From positions 1,033,267 to 1,097,266 of the forward strand of contig OZ234502.1 in NCBI GenBank assembly GCA_965153455.1: 64,000 nt of DNA, written 5' to 3'. Positions 24,671 to 36,800 of the stretch are shown one piece after another. This stretch comes from Sphagnum compactum (lineage: Eukaryota > Bryophyta > Sphagnopsida > Sphagnales). Position numbers and translations under genes: made by a program. The stretch's first letter is position 1, and each line of letters starts with the position of its first letter. The notes below the pieces were generated by a model. It saw only the letters and a list, made by a program, of their open reading frames with translations, made no database searches and was not told where the DNA came from.

Positions 24671-27600
24671 ATGCTGGCTAGAACATGCGGAGAGGGTGGT
24701 ATGCGCAGGTTGCTGCGCAAAGCAGCAACGGCGGCAGCTGCCGTGGCCGGCAGCGCTCGAGCTCCTCCCCTGGAACGTAGTCTGCGGACCTTGGCTGGTA
24801 GCAGCAGTGATGGCGTTTCGGGAGCTGCTCCTATTTTCGGTGCCGTTTCTTTACTGCGAGCATGGGCGATCGAAGCGAGTCGTCGTCGGATGAGTTCGGC
24901 GGTGGAGACAACGGACGACTCCTTGCTATCGCACTGGCCGCTCCAGGAGGAGACGACTTTGTTCGAGAAGGTGACGATCGGGAACAGTCCGGCGCGTCAC
25001 TCGGAGGAAGAAGTCTTTGTGGACAGTTTCGAGGAGGAGGAGTCGCCGGTGCTGTCGGAGAAGAAGAAGAAGCAGAGACCGGGGAAAAGCGACGTGGATG
25101 AGTTGGCGATCGACAGCCTTGGTCTCTCTGCTGAAGTCGTCGATGCTCTTGCTAAGCGTGGAATCACTCGTCTCTTTCCTATTCAGGTTTTGTACCTTCT
25201 CCCATGGCATTGATCGATGGAATTCATTGTGTTTCCGTATGTGAAGCTCTTGTATTACTGCCTTCTCTCTCCTCTAGGGTTTTGTTGAGCTATGAAGCAC
25301 CATGGCTAAGAGTTCCCTGTTTTTACGAGTCTTGTGACAGAAACTCAGTACAGTAGCCAATCTTTGACAGTAATCTGTAGACAGGCAAGACAATGTTGAG
25401 ATTCACATCAACATTGCAATCCGGTTCTTATGCACCCAATTCTGTAAGCTTGAATTCTGCAATCTGGGTGGAGTATGTCTTCAGATCGTCTCACAGCAAC
25501 GTCATAACACTCTCTTAAGTCAGCTTTCCATTAGGCTGCTGTGATCACAGATTTTGTGATCACATCAGCTTTCCATTATGTTTTTTCAAGTATCTATTCT
25601 CACAGTCATCTCACAGCTCTACCAGTCTAGCATTGCCCAATTGCAGGAACTGTGAGAGCTGTGAGTCAAACTGTGACTCACCTCACAATGACATCCGTCC
25701 TTTTTTTCATGAGAACATGTTTTCCCAGAGTTCCTAACATGATTAAGTACATAGTTTCACCATAGTGGCAGCTCTCCAATGGAAAGTGACTGTCCCTGCA
25801 GCAAGAAACAAGGCCCAATGGCAGTGGCTTTCCATTAGGCTGCTGTGATCACAGCACAGATCACAGCAGCCTAATGGAAAGAGACCCTTACATGTCTTGT
25901 TCTAGTTTTACAAGCCCATCAAAGACTAAGGATGTGGATGTTGGTGGGAGTCTGTATGGGATAGAGCAATGTACTTGGTTCTTCAGACATTTGTTCATGA
26001 TTGGCACACTAATGGCAGCTTGATTTGACACTTTACAGAGGGCTGTTCTGGAGCCTGCAATGAGAGGGCGTGATCTCATTGCTCGTGCAAAGACTGGCAC
26101 TGGCAAAACCCTTGCCTTTGGTATTCCCATTATCCGGCATATTGTGGATGAGAACGAGATGAACAACCAGGCTGCCAGGTCTGCTCTTTTTGGGTCCAGT
26201 TTGTTGTGTTGAGAGATTGCTACTACACAGGTGGTGTTTTGCCACATTCATATTATTCATAGGTTTGGCATTTGTGGGATTGACTCTCTTGACCTATCTC
26301 TCTGAGTCCTTGCTCTGCTGCTTGAATCTATCAGTCTTTCTCACTGGGAACTTGTTTCTTCCCAATTATGAGATTTAGTGTCTTTTGTTCTTACCATATT
26401 ATATAACGTTGTGGTGATTTCTGGATGGGCATACACAGTCAATTTGGGAGGACCCCACGAGCATTGGTTCTGGCACCCACTCGAGAGCTAGCAAAGCAAG
26501 TGGAACGTGAATTCATGGAGTCAGCACCTATGCTTTCCACAATTTGTGTGTATGGGGGTGTGTCTATCTCAACACAGCAGCGGCAGCTGCAAAGAGGTGT
26601 GGACATTGCAGTGGGGACCCCTGGCCGCATCATTGATCTCATTGATCGGGGCTCCTTAAATCTCCAGGATGTGCGATTCTTGGTGCTGGATGAGGCTGAT
26701 CAAATGTTAGCAGTTGGATTTGAGGAAGATGTGGAACGAATATTGGAGCAGCTCCCAAAGAAGCGGCAGGGGATGCTATTCTCAGCTACTATGCCTGCAT
26801 GGGTTAAAAATCTTTCTCGGAAGTATTTACGTGATGCCTTGACGATTGACCTGGTATGCTCCTGTCTTACAAAGACATCTTGCGGTAGTTGACATTTACA
26901 CCAGATGTTTCAACATGATGTGGTCTGTGTGATGAGTTCCCTAGAGTATGTCAAGTTCTTACTGAAACTGTGAGGAGGTGTTTAGGTTTCTAGCGTTGTC
27001 AGGGGACAAGATTCCCTATGGTAAAATGCTTTATGTCAGGGAATTCATAAACTAATGGATGTGTTTGGTAGGTGGGAGATGATGATGCAAAATTGGCAGA
27101 GGGCATCAAAATCTTTGCTATTCCCATACCTGCAGCTGCAAAGCGAGCTATTCTCACCGACCTTATTACGGTATGTATAGACTTAGTCTGTATGGTGCTA
27201 TAGGATAGAATCTCCTTCTCCTGGGTGTAGCCACTTTCTTGGTAGCGGGTGTTGAGCCTTTCTCATGGTGGCCTGACATAGGATTATATTTTCTTGTTGG
27301 TATGGTAAGATATATTTTTGGCATGCTATTTAGATGTACTATCTTGATGTGGAGTGCAAATTGTTATACTGGTTGGTGTGGCAGGTGTATGGCAAAGGAG
27401 GAAAGACAATTGTGTTCACACAAACAAAACGTGATGCAGATGATGTTGCATTGGCAATGGGGCGCATACTGGGTTGTGAAGCCCTACATGGTGACATCAG
27501 TCAAACTCAGAGGGAGAAAACACTGGATGCTTTTCGTGAAGGCAAGATCACAGTGCTAGTAGCCACTGATGTTGCAGCTCGTGGTCTCGATGTTCCCAAT

Positions 27601-29719
27601 GTTGATCTGGTTTGCACTTACTCACTCAGTCCACCTGTAGATCTGTCTTCAATGGTACTTTTGGTTGAAGCCTGTTGATTGATGATTTTTGTCACAGTTT
27701 CCTTTCATCCAAGAATTAATGTGCAGCTTTTCAGTCGTGTGCCACAGCAGTAGAGAATAGGTGTCATGGTACTGATCCAAATGTGGGTTTGGCAGGTGAT
27801 TCACTTTGAGAAGCCCAATGATGCTGAAACTTTTGTACATCGAACAGGCCGTACAGGACGTGCAGGCAAGAAAGGCACTGCAATCCTTATGTATACTGAC
27901 CAGGAAATGCGTACCATGCGGTTGATAGAAAGGGAGATAGGGTGCAAGTTTGAGCAGATTGGACTCCCAGCTGTCAAGGATGTTATGCGTGCCAGTAATG
28001 AGCAGGTGATACACTTAATCAAGCATGTGAACCCTGATTTGGCAAAGGAATTTCTTGAAACTGCTGAATCACTTTTGGAGGAGCAGGGCCCAAATTCTTT
28101 TGCAGCAGCCCTTGCACACATGAGCGGCTTCAGTCAGCTTCCTCCCAGCCGCTCTCTTCTCACTCATGAGCCTGTATGTCACAACTCCTCCTTTTCTGAT
28201 ACTTATTTTTTAATCTTTCCCAAATCGTGAATGTCACAAGACCTGGATAAATGTGTCCCTCAACTGTAGTTTGAGATTGGATTGGCTGCTGTGGAGAAAT
28301 AGGGAAGGTGAGCATTGAATGAAAGCTCTGCATAGCACAGATAAGAAGCAGGCTAGTTCTGAGGTTCCTTAGTAATGCTTTGGGCTTGGGTGAGATGTTA
28401 TGGCAGCATTGTTTTGCTGTTCAGAGGCCAGGGCTGGCAAAGGTTTCTTAATAGCACTGGCTCTATGACAACTATATGGTTCTGATGGTAGAGCTGCAAA
28501 CCTGGGTTGTTGTACCTGAATTCCAGGGAAAGACAACATTGCGGGTGGTACGAACAGGGAGCCGTTCAGGGCAACCAATCTCTGCACGTGTTGTGAGTGG
28601 AATTTTATCAAGCATTTATCCACCAGCAGCTGACAACGTTGGAAAGATCTGCATTCTTGATGATCCAAATGTGAGTTATAAACTTTCAGTCCTCATCATG
28701 TTATTGTCTCAGAAACATCTTAAACAAACTCCAGAATTGATTGATATTGATTCATTTGACATGGTCTTGCTCGGACTGATATTTCAATGTATCTGGAGAG
28801 TGTGCAGGTGGATGGTGCTGTTTTTGACTTGCCTGAGGATGTGGCAAAGGAACTTCTATCCAAGCCAACAAGACCTGGTGATGTCTTGGATGTACCCCAC
28901 AAGGTTAGTCCCTAAAGATAGCATGTCTAGCTCTAGTGTTGAACAGGTAGAGCATGCAGTAGTCAGATTCTTTACTTCTGGTGCCATTTTCAGCTACTTC
29001 CTGAGAATGTATCACTGTTGCTGCTGGAGTAGAATGTATTGCTGTGGCACTGTCCAGATCTGGCATTAAGTTTTTTGAATGACCGTGTCCATGGCTTTGG
29101 TCAACCCTTGCAAGTTGAGCATTTAGGCCTAACTAAAGACATGTGTTTGATGGTACAGCTTCCAAGGCTGCAGATGGACGAACTACGATCTCGTTCTGAC
29201 ATGTATGGCCGCTTTTCTCAAGATGGAGGCAGGCAACGTTCCTTTGACAGCAGGGGAAGCCAAGGTGGGAACAGGGGAGACAGATTTGGGGACAGGGATA
29301 GATCTAACAGGTTTTCTTCTGGTGGCTCAGATCGGGGTGGAAGGTAAATATTGTTCTGATCTTTCAAACTACTTACAAGACTGTTTGCTTGCAATGTCCA
29401 ATTTGTTTCATGAAGATCCAAAGGGAATAAGTTTGTGTGTTTTGCCGAGGTTGTGAAGCAAGATCTTAATATGCCTAGCTGCAAAACTTTACCCAGCCAG
29501 GCAACCCCTGTGCAGCAGTGTCATATATTGGGTTCTGTTGTTGCATCCTGAGGAATCAGAACTGGAGGCAGCAAGAACTGACAGAGAATTTTTCTGGAAC
29601 TCTTTGACAGAGGGAATTCATTTTCAGGAACCTGCCATGTCTGCAACCAACCGGGGCATCGTGCCTCAGAATGTCCAAAAAAGCGGAGCTCAGTTCTACG
29701 GGAGTGGGGCCTTAACTAG
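24671..29719 (+). CDS. DEAD-box RNA helicase, RH3-like (chloroplast type)
   Basis: ATP-dependent RNA helicase, 768 aa, from ten exons: 24671-25186, 26039-26178, 26439-26853, 27072-27170, 27385-27609, 27796-28173, 28527-28670, 28808-28903, 29159-29343, 29611-29719. All introns are GT-AG and in phase. The N-terminus is Arg/Ala/Ser-rich, as in organelle transit peptides, then acidic. Helicase motifs in order are FPIQ (169-172), AKTGTGKT (189-196), PTREL (232-236), TPGR (279-282), DEAD (303-306), SAT (334-336), ARGLD in exon 5 and HRTGRTGR (480-487). After the core comes a GUCT-like domain (about 592-660), an RGG-type Arg/Gly/Ser-rich tail, and a C-terminal CCHC zinc knuckle (C741, C744, H749, C754). 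This order matches plant RH3, which in angiosperms aids chloroplast group II intron splicing and ribosome assembly; that role is inferred here. ATG 24671 is the first in frame. Retention of the last intron would end the protein at a TAA (29345-29347) and remove the knuckle. Confidence 0.92.
25524..25881 (+). mobile_element. MITE-like insertion with nested hairpin in helicase intron 1
   Basis: CTTTCCATTAGGCTGCTGTGATCACAG occurs at 25524 and again at 25828, and its reverse complement ends the unit at 25859-25881. The last two form a perfect 23-bp-arm hairpin (25828-25850 and 25859-25881) with an 8-nt loop. A partial copy (CAGCTTTCCATTATG) lies at about 25567. The outer pair 25524/25881 defines a 358-bp unit with inverted ends. 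An inner palindrome GTGAGTCA...TGACTCAC lies near 25660. No clear target-site duplication was found. Confidence 0.6.
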
Positions 29720-31807
29720 TACAATTGCTCATTCTAACTAGTACAAGCTGAACTAGATCAAATGGAATCCAATATATTGGCCAGGTTGATGAATGCAGTG
29801 CATATCCAAAAAATTTCTTAGGCATCTCTAGGCACTGAAGTCCACTTTGTTGTGCTCAATGCTGGATGATTCCTGAGGTTGACCATTTAGGTGCAGACAC
29901 TTAATTGTAACATTGAATGCAGAGCATCTCACAGGGGCATCAAGAAGCAGTGCACGGAGTGAGAGCCTGTTACAAGAAGCCAAATCTTGCACTTTCATAC
30001 AGATATGATATATGAATTCCCCTCAGTAGGCCATAGTTGGTGAGGCATTGTTCACAGCAGGAATATATGTGGCAAACCTTTTCTTTGCCAGTATTTTCCA
30101 TTGATTTATTTCAATAGAATGCTCTGCAACTGATCATGATCAAATGCTGTGCTTATTGATTCACACAATCTTACTGACATGTAACAAGATGTGTTGGAAG
30201 CTCTGTTTTCCTTTATCTTAGAACTACAGAATGTTCACACGTCCTGAGGTATCAAGCTGTATGAAAGAAATCTTTGAGGATAGAGCTATCTGCCATTCTT
30301 ACACAGCAGAGATCGATTGAGAACATGATTGACTTGTTTGAATGTATTTGGGGATTATTCATGGACATGATGTTGCTTTGTTGTGGTCACTGAGTATTCA
30401 GAACTTGGATGTGGCCCTCAGAATGTTGCTTTTTGGTTTGGTTGTTCAGTGTTCTCTCCGTGAGAACTGGAGAAAGCTCATCTGATTTGGGCTATAGTGA
30501 TTGAGAAGTGTTTGATTTCTGGACTTGTGATTTCATGGTTGTTTGTTTACTTGCTCTTCTTTTCATTGACAGCTGGAGAATGCAGTAGTACTTCAGTGCT
30601 ATACAAAGTGGTTTCCTGCAGATATGACTTCCTGAGCACCAAAGGAGGCGAGGATTCATCAAGGATCTAATATGTGAACATCTTGAGGGCACATGTCCTG
30701 TGCTTTGATGACTTAAAACACCTCTGTTCCCTACAGAAAAAGTCAAGGTAAGATATGTGCTGCTGATACGGGAAATTAGATTAGGTGAAGGGGTCACTGT
30801 TTTGCATTTGTCAGGTTTGCTTTTACCTTCTGACTAACATGTGAGAGATCATGGAGTTAAAAGTTGCAGACTTGTATGAACAGCAGTTCTCAAGACTTGT
30901 GTATCTTGGGTTCAATCATTCAGGTGTGTGTTTCAAAAGCATCAGGACTTTCAACAAGGAGACAAGGATACGGTGGGCAGATATGCTATTTTCAATCTGA
31001 AGGTTGTATTATTAAGGTTCAAAGTAATGGCCAGAATATATAGCTTGGTTTCTAATAGATTTTTGGTATTTTTGTGTGTGAGTTTCTTGACCAGTCTTTA
31101 TATAAGTTGTACCATGTGAGCCTGGTGCCAACCAACATTGAGTTTTTTCTGCTTTTTGAAAGTTTGACTTGTGAATCAACTAATTGCAAACTATGGAGTG
31201 TAGATTTTATGAACCGCTTTTAATCATTGGACATCCAAATTGCCTTGGCTTGAATTTAATTTGGCTCTGAGCATGAGTAGGTTGAGATGCTGATACTCTG
31301 ATTTGTAAGCATTTATTTGTTAGAGTCCTAATTTTTGGTCTTCTTTTAACCAATAAATGAATGTACCATAGTGAAGAACATTCTTTTGTTTATGTGGAAG
31401 GTACGGAACACATGAAACTACTTCAATTTGACAAAAAAGGGTACAAAAGTGGGAAATTTTTATATAATTGAATATTTCAAAATAAAGTCCTTTATATTAG
31501 TCATGACACAAGGCTTCAACATTCGGTGAAGTTGTTAGGATCATTTGTACTTCATAATCACCCATAATCAATTTCATGTGTTTTGTATTGCAGTTGACCT
31601 TGTTTGCAATGAGCAATGAACTCATATGTGATTGATCAATCATGGGCAATTAGTTTGTGGGTGATTAGTTTGTGCCATGTGTTGATTCAAAATATGTTCA
31701 AAGTGTATTGCTAAACTTTGAGGTGCATACCTAGTTGGTTGGTTGCAATGTTATGGAGCAATTCTCATTACCTAATCAACCACTTTTTGAAAAGCTTCTT
31801 CAAACAA
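29720..31807. other. 3' flank of the helicase and intergenic DNA
   Basis: No further coding exons were recognised. Sequence up to about 31300 is less AT-rich than neighbouring intergenic DNA and could hold the helicase 3' UTR or a decayed transcription unit, but nothing identifiable was read on either strand. Confidence 0.4.
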
Positions 31808-32046
31808 CCCCACTTGTAGAACCTATTGTTATGGGTCCATTTGACCGTATTCTAGATTTTCATTGTCTCTTTGCGGCATTGCCATATGCTATGTTATAAA
31901 ATAGCATATGTTATGTTGTTTATACTCCCCCACTTTTAGACCCTATTATTATGGGTCCATTTGACCGTATTCTATACTTTCATTGTCTCTTTGTGGCATT
32001 GTGACATGCTATGTTATGAAATAGCATATGTTATGTTGTTTATTTC
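31808..32046 (+). repeat. 120-bp tandem duplication with internal palindrome
   Basis: Two head-to-tail copies (about 31808-31926 and 31927-32046) share TATGGGTCCATTTGACCGTA and TTTCATTGTCTCTTTG, by eye above 90 percent identity. Each copy contains an inverted repeat; in copy 1 CATATGCTAT and ATAGCATATG flank GTTATAAA, with the second copy slightly decayed. Confidence 0.85.
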
Positions 32047-32559
32047 ATGTTATGAAACTTTGTGTACCTATTTAAATGTACTCCATTCCATTAGAATGAA
32101 AACAAGAAGCTGAAGCTCACCATACTCAAAATAGACATGTACTTTGGACCTTCACACATGAAAATGTGTTGGTGTTGGGTCTTGCACAAGGGAACTCTGC
32201 AAATTGCTCCAGGCACATGGGGTTGAACAATTTCTTCAGCATCTGGAACTGCGAACTCTTCTATGGGATAATGGAACTTGGTCGTAGTCTAGTCAACAAT
32301 GGAGTAACAGTGTGTGATACTAGTAGTTTACTGTAGGCAAAACAGGAGCAGATTCAACACATTTCTGTTGAATAATTAATTAATTAAAAACATTCCATGT
32401 TGAAAAATAGAAGATTCCTGAATATTTCAAGAGATAATTATTTTCCTTGACAAAATTATGTTCTTTTAGAAAAAAAATATTTTGAAATTTTTAACTTTTT
32501 TACAAGTTTTAATTTGTGTTAAAAGAAAAAAAAACCTGGGCCCACTTTTTTCTTTTGAG
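32047..32559. other. Intergenic DNA without recognisable genes
   Basis: Nothing coding or RNA-like was seen; several homopolymer A/T runs occur. Confidence 0.55.
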
Positions 32560-32950
32560 GGAGGGTGGGGGTGTCGGATTTTTCTTATTTCCAATGTGTT
32601 TCCATAAAGTTCCCACTGTGTTTTTATCAAGTTTCCAATGGGTTGTCAACATGTTCCCAATAGCTCCTCATTTTATCCCATATCCTTTGCCCTAAGTTTC
32701 ACTCTTGTAATCTATATAAGCAGTCCAAGATGAGATTGCGATATCTCCATTTTAGGATTTTCCAAAGTGAGGTTTATTGATTTGGTAATGGGCCAATCAA
32801 AGATGCCCACCACAAAAGAAAAAACATTGAACTTTGGGGTCCCCCCCCACAATTACTTGATAGAAACACTTTTGACCTTGGTCTAGTAAAGCATAAAGAC
32901 TTGCTTGAATTTTTTTGGTGTAGTGGAGTGGGCCTTACTGAGTGCACGAG
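32560..32950 (+). mobile_element. LTR-like sequence
   Basis: It contains TTCCCAATAG, TTTTATCCCATAT, a CTATATAAGC box at about 32713 and AATGGGCCAAT at about 32787. A weaker relative with the same order (TTCCCAATAGC, TTTTATCCCATATG, TTGCCC, ATGGGCCAAT) occurs at about 37120-37330. The layout resembles the promoter half of a retrotransposon LTR, but no paired LTRs, primer site or open frames were found. Confidence 0.35.
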
Positions 32951-33984
32951 GGCAGGGATTTTGATAACCCTAATTGTCTATCCTATTTTCATTTCTCTAA
33001 TGAAAGAATGTTGGACCTGTCACTGATGTTTGGGGTTAATTAATTCTCGAAAGGGTGGGTTGAATGTTTTTACAAATCTCAGACTCAGATGTCTCAAGAA
33101 CTTATGAGTTAATTTTTTTTCAAGTGTAGGTACTTGATAAGTGCCTACACAAGTAAGCCTTCAATTAACATGGGTGGCTAAATGTTTGTGATATGCGAGG
33201 TGGATGTGCTATGGAAATTTTTATTAATTGAAGAGTGGCTATGATGGCAAGTTGTCATGCAAACGTTTACAAAGTGATTAGAGCAACAAGTGTGATCAAC
33301 AGAACCGGTGATATGTGTGTTGCCAAATAAATGTATTTGGCTATGAAGGTCTTGCAATGGAGTACATTTGGCAAAATAAAACACCAACAAAAGTCTGAAA
33401 TCTCCTATAAAGTTAATGATAACTTGATAAATATATTAAACTAAATACTGTAGTACCTTGGCGGATTGGGCACACAAATGTCAAATAATTAATTGAAGAT
33501 TAGTTTCCTGGTTTGGCGCCAAGCTTTTTAATTCTGAAAAATTCAATACTAAAGAATAAGATCATTGGAGGGTACCTTTGTTTCTAATGACTTGAATTGT
33601 TTTTTTGGTTCAGTGGCCCCATACTGAGTTATCTCCACTCATGACGTCTAGAGATCAAACTCTTGCAACTTTAAAAAACTTTTGGAAATTTTGACATCTA
33701 AAAAATAAATTTATAAAATTTTCAGAAATTAAAAAAATAATTTAATTTATGCCAAAGCCGCCAAGGTACTACAATATTAAGTACTACTTGCAAATTGCAA
33801 TCCACATATCTTTCTTAGAAACTACATTTGCAAAGTTCAGAGTGACATAGCTTCTTCCAATTCTGTTATATTGATACTATCGTTACATTGTTGTTGCCGT
33901 CCAAGATGTTGACTTCCTACAAACAACCAACTTGCATTGTGCATTATTTTCAAGCATATTTAAAGCATAAATAAGATCCTTCAA
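32951..33984. other. Intergenic DNA without recognisable genes
   Basis: No supported gene. A 70-residue minus-strand frame (33178-33390, His/Ser/Thr-rich) has no recognised motif and may be transposon debris. Confidence 0.5.
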
Positions 33985-34046
33985 AAAGATTTGAACCCCA
34001 ACCCTTCGAAAGGTGTTGTCCATTGTAGCTCAAGGCTTACCTACAC
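33985..34046 (-). mobile_element. Degenerate tRNA-derived SINE-like unit
   Basis: The minus strand reads TTGAGCTACAATGGACAACA followed by GGGGTTCAAATC. The latter contains a perfect pol III B-box (GGTTCAAATC, forward 33989-33998). The A-box-like part is degenerate. By analogy with the units at 24.35 kb and 49.05 kb it may be an old SINE. Confidence 0.4.
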
Positions 34047-34665
34047 CCAAATGACAAAACCTAGTTAAAATACAAACTCAAAACATTTGCAAAAAAATAA
34101 TTCAAGTCTCAAATGAAGATGCAACCTTGGATAGATCTACAAACATATTAGATTACTAAATTGAAAATGGACACGTTTGTGAGGAACATCCACAAAATAG
34201 AAACTTGGCATGGACAACATTAGAACCCTAGGAGCTAACTTGAAGAAATTATCACCTTTTTCTTATTTGCTTCAATATCAATCATTCAACCAAAAGCAAA
34301 ACTCAATGCTCGTTTATAATCATTCACTCATCCTTCCCACAAGCTCATATATAAGTAATGCATGTTGTGAAAAGGAAAAAAGCCATTAGAAACACAAACA
34401 CAAATTGAACATGTAACGTGAAAGAGGAAAAAATGCAAACAAAAATTCATTCTTTTTTTATAAAATAGTTTGTATATTCAAAAAGTTGGCACAATTTTAT
34501 CTAATTTGTCAACCTAGTTTGCAACCCATAATACTTCAAAAAACCTCCAACTTCCAAGAGCTTATGTTAACTACACATTTGCGCAAAAATGGACTTTGCC
34601 ATTCTACTTGGCAATGGCCCAATCATAAGGAAAACTTTGGAAAGTAAATAAATGTTGATAAAAAA
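34047..34665. other. AT-rich intergenic DNA
   Basis: No supported gene or repeat structure was seen. Confidence 0.55.
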
Positions 34666-35850
34666 ACCTAGTGCACAAGTCCAAGTGTGTGCTCACACTA
34701 TTTCACAACTTATTCTTCATCAAATTAACAATATTGAATGTTTGGTTGTCTTCATCTAAACTAAGAACTTGGACAATGGCAATTTCAACTAGCTTTATGT
34801 ATTCCAAGAGCTTGTGGTTGAGGATGGGAATTGAAAAGACTTTGCACCAAAGCTTTGTAAGTGGATCTAAGTCATTCTCTTTTCACAAAACTACTTCACA
34901 ATTATGCAACATGATCTTCTTGAAAAAACTAGATTGCAAAATAAATTTCTAACTTGAAAGTAAGGTAGGAACAATTTGCCCATACTCACCCACCTTACGA
35001 AGCACACAAAAAATCGCCTCCACCATACCCAACTAAAAATTAAACCTCTCCTCCATTTCATTTGGATTCATGACCCAAAACCATGGATAAACAACTCCAA
35101 GAGCAATCATGACTTCATGCTTTGATAATCACTTTTCAAGTTCTAAGACAATGCCCAAAGTTGCACCCTCACATTTTTCTTTCACTTTATTCATTGCCAT
35201 GTTGAAGGCAGCCTTGGTGACATGTCGAGGAAATATAACACCATCCAAGTAAGAAGTAACAAGAAACTTATGTCTAGAACAAGATAATAAAAATATATAC
35301 CTCATATTCTTTTGCATTTAGATCAGAAAACCAATTCATGGGCAAGTTCTTATTGGTCAAAGTCCTAATCACATTGAAATTGTCAAATGTTGGATCTTCA
35401 AACTTTGTGAATGGGGGTCATAATAAAATTTGCAAAGCTCATGTTGGGCCAACTTCACATCATCCACAAAGTCACACAACAAAGATGTCTCCTCCTTGTG
35501 CAATTTTGATTAAGATGTATATACATTTCAGCAATGGAAGAATACAAGGCACCTTAAAATGAAGTCCACATTAAAAAAACACGGATTCTTGAATGCAAAA
35601 TCATTCTTCATATTTCTAGTGTGCATCTTAATAACAAATGGGTGATATTCAACATATGCACCTTTTTTATTGGAGAAAACATGTTGATCCAAAGTGTTAA
35701 ATCACATTCTTCAACAACTTTTTGCCTTTGTTGTTGAGGAGATCAACCAACATTTGAAATTCTACGAATTTATTTGGGTCGTGAGCAAAAATGGAATACA
35801 AGTTTTGCAAAATACCTTCCAGTCAATGCACAAAAAAGAGATCTAATAAA
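34666..35850 (-). pseudogene. Decayed hAT-like transposase
   Basis: One minus-strand frame, broken by at least five stop codons, runs through this region. Readable pieces are DPNKFVEFQMLVDLLNNKG, NLPMNWFSDLNAKEYE, FNMAMNKVKEKCEGATLGI, HEVMIALGVVYPWFWVMNPN, DLDPLTKLWCKVFSIPILNH and KLVEIAIVQVLSLDEDNQTF. The last piece, ahead of the NLMKNKL segment, resembles the C-terminal dimerisation region of hAT-superfamily transposases (ribonuclease-H-like zinc-finger proteins). The stops and small losses show it is inactive. No terminal inverted repeats were identified. Confidence 0.6.
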
Positions 35851-36458
35851 GTGACAATAGGGTTATTTTTGTCAACAAAACAATGAATACCAGTAACAAA
35901 ATGGCGTGAGATACATGCAAACAGTAGGAACAACATGAGGAACATATGACAAAGCATATTAGATGAAATTAAGGAATAAATATGGGGCATGTATGGGAAT
36001 TGTGGGAATGACATAAGCAACATTTGGGATAAAATTAAGAAACAAATTGGGAACGAATTGGGATCAAAATAAATAACTTGATTAGGAACTTAACAAGGAA
36101 CACTTGGCCAATCCTACAAAGATCTTCAAGATTTGGCTATAAACAAACAAGATATGAAAGTGAAAAACAATTAAGGATCCTTCCACATTGTGTGCAATAT
36201 GGTGAAACCTGATATAGAAATCTGTCAATTTTCATCAATTTTTTTCAAAAACTGACGATTGAAAACCCTAACAAAACACTCAATTTTTGCAATTTTTTTG
36301 CCAAATTTTTTTTATAGTGCACAATGTGCCACCAAAGCAAAATGATATTTCGCCATAGATGCCTAATTTTTTCACAAAAAGACTTGTAAAGGGAATGAGG
36401 AATTTTTTTCCAAAATGTGGTCACTTTTCAATTGTCCCCAAAAGTCACTCATCAGTTT
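35851..36458. other. AT-rich intergenic DNA
   Basis: No supported gene. A short minus-strand frame at 35823-36023 may continue transposon debris. Confidence 0.5.
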
Positions 36459-36800
36459 GCTGTTGTTTGGAGAAAACTTTAGCAATGAATTGCTAAATCT
36501 ACCTTGCTGTGTTCCATGCCTACTCCTACTTCATAAAATTGATTTTTTTAAAAAAAATTGGCTATTGTTTGGAGAAAACTTTAACAATAAATGCTAAATC
36601 TACCTTGCGATACTTATGCTTACTCCTACTTTAAAATATTTTTCTATACAAGACAAGAAAAGAAAAGAAAAAGAAAACTTTATTGTTGTTTGGAGAAAAC
36701 GTTTGCAAGAAATGCGAAATCTGCATTGTGATGTTTGATGCTTACTCCCTACTTCAGAAATTTGATTAAAAAATAACTTCGCTGTTGTTTGGACCTAGTG
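36459..36800 (+). repeat. About 100-bp tandem repeat, three copies plus a partial
   Basis: The anchor GCTGTTGTTTGGAGAAAAC recurs at 36459, 36561, about 36682 and partially at 36781. Each full copy continues with AAAT, CTACCTTGC-like and TGCTTACTCCTACTT motifs. An A/G-rich insertion (AAGAAAAGAAAAGAAAA) lengthens the third interval. Confidence 0.85.
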
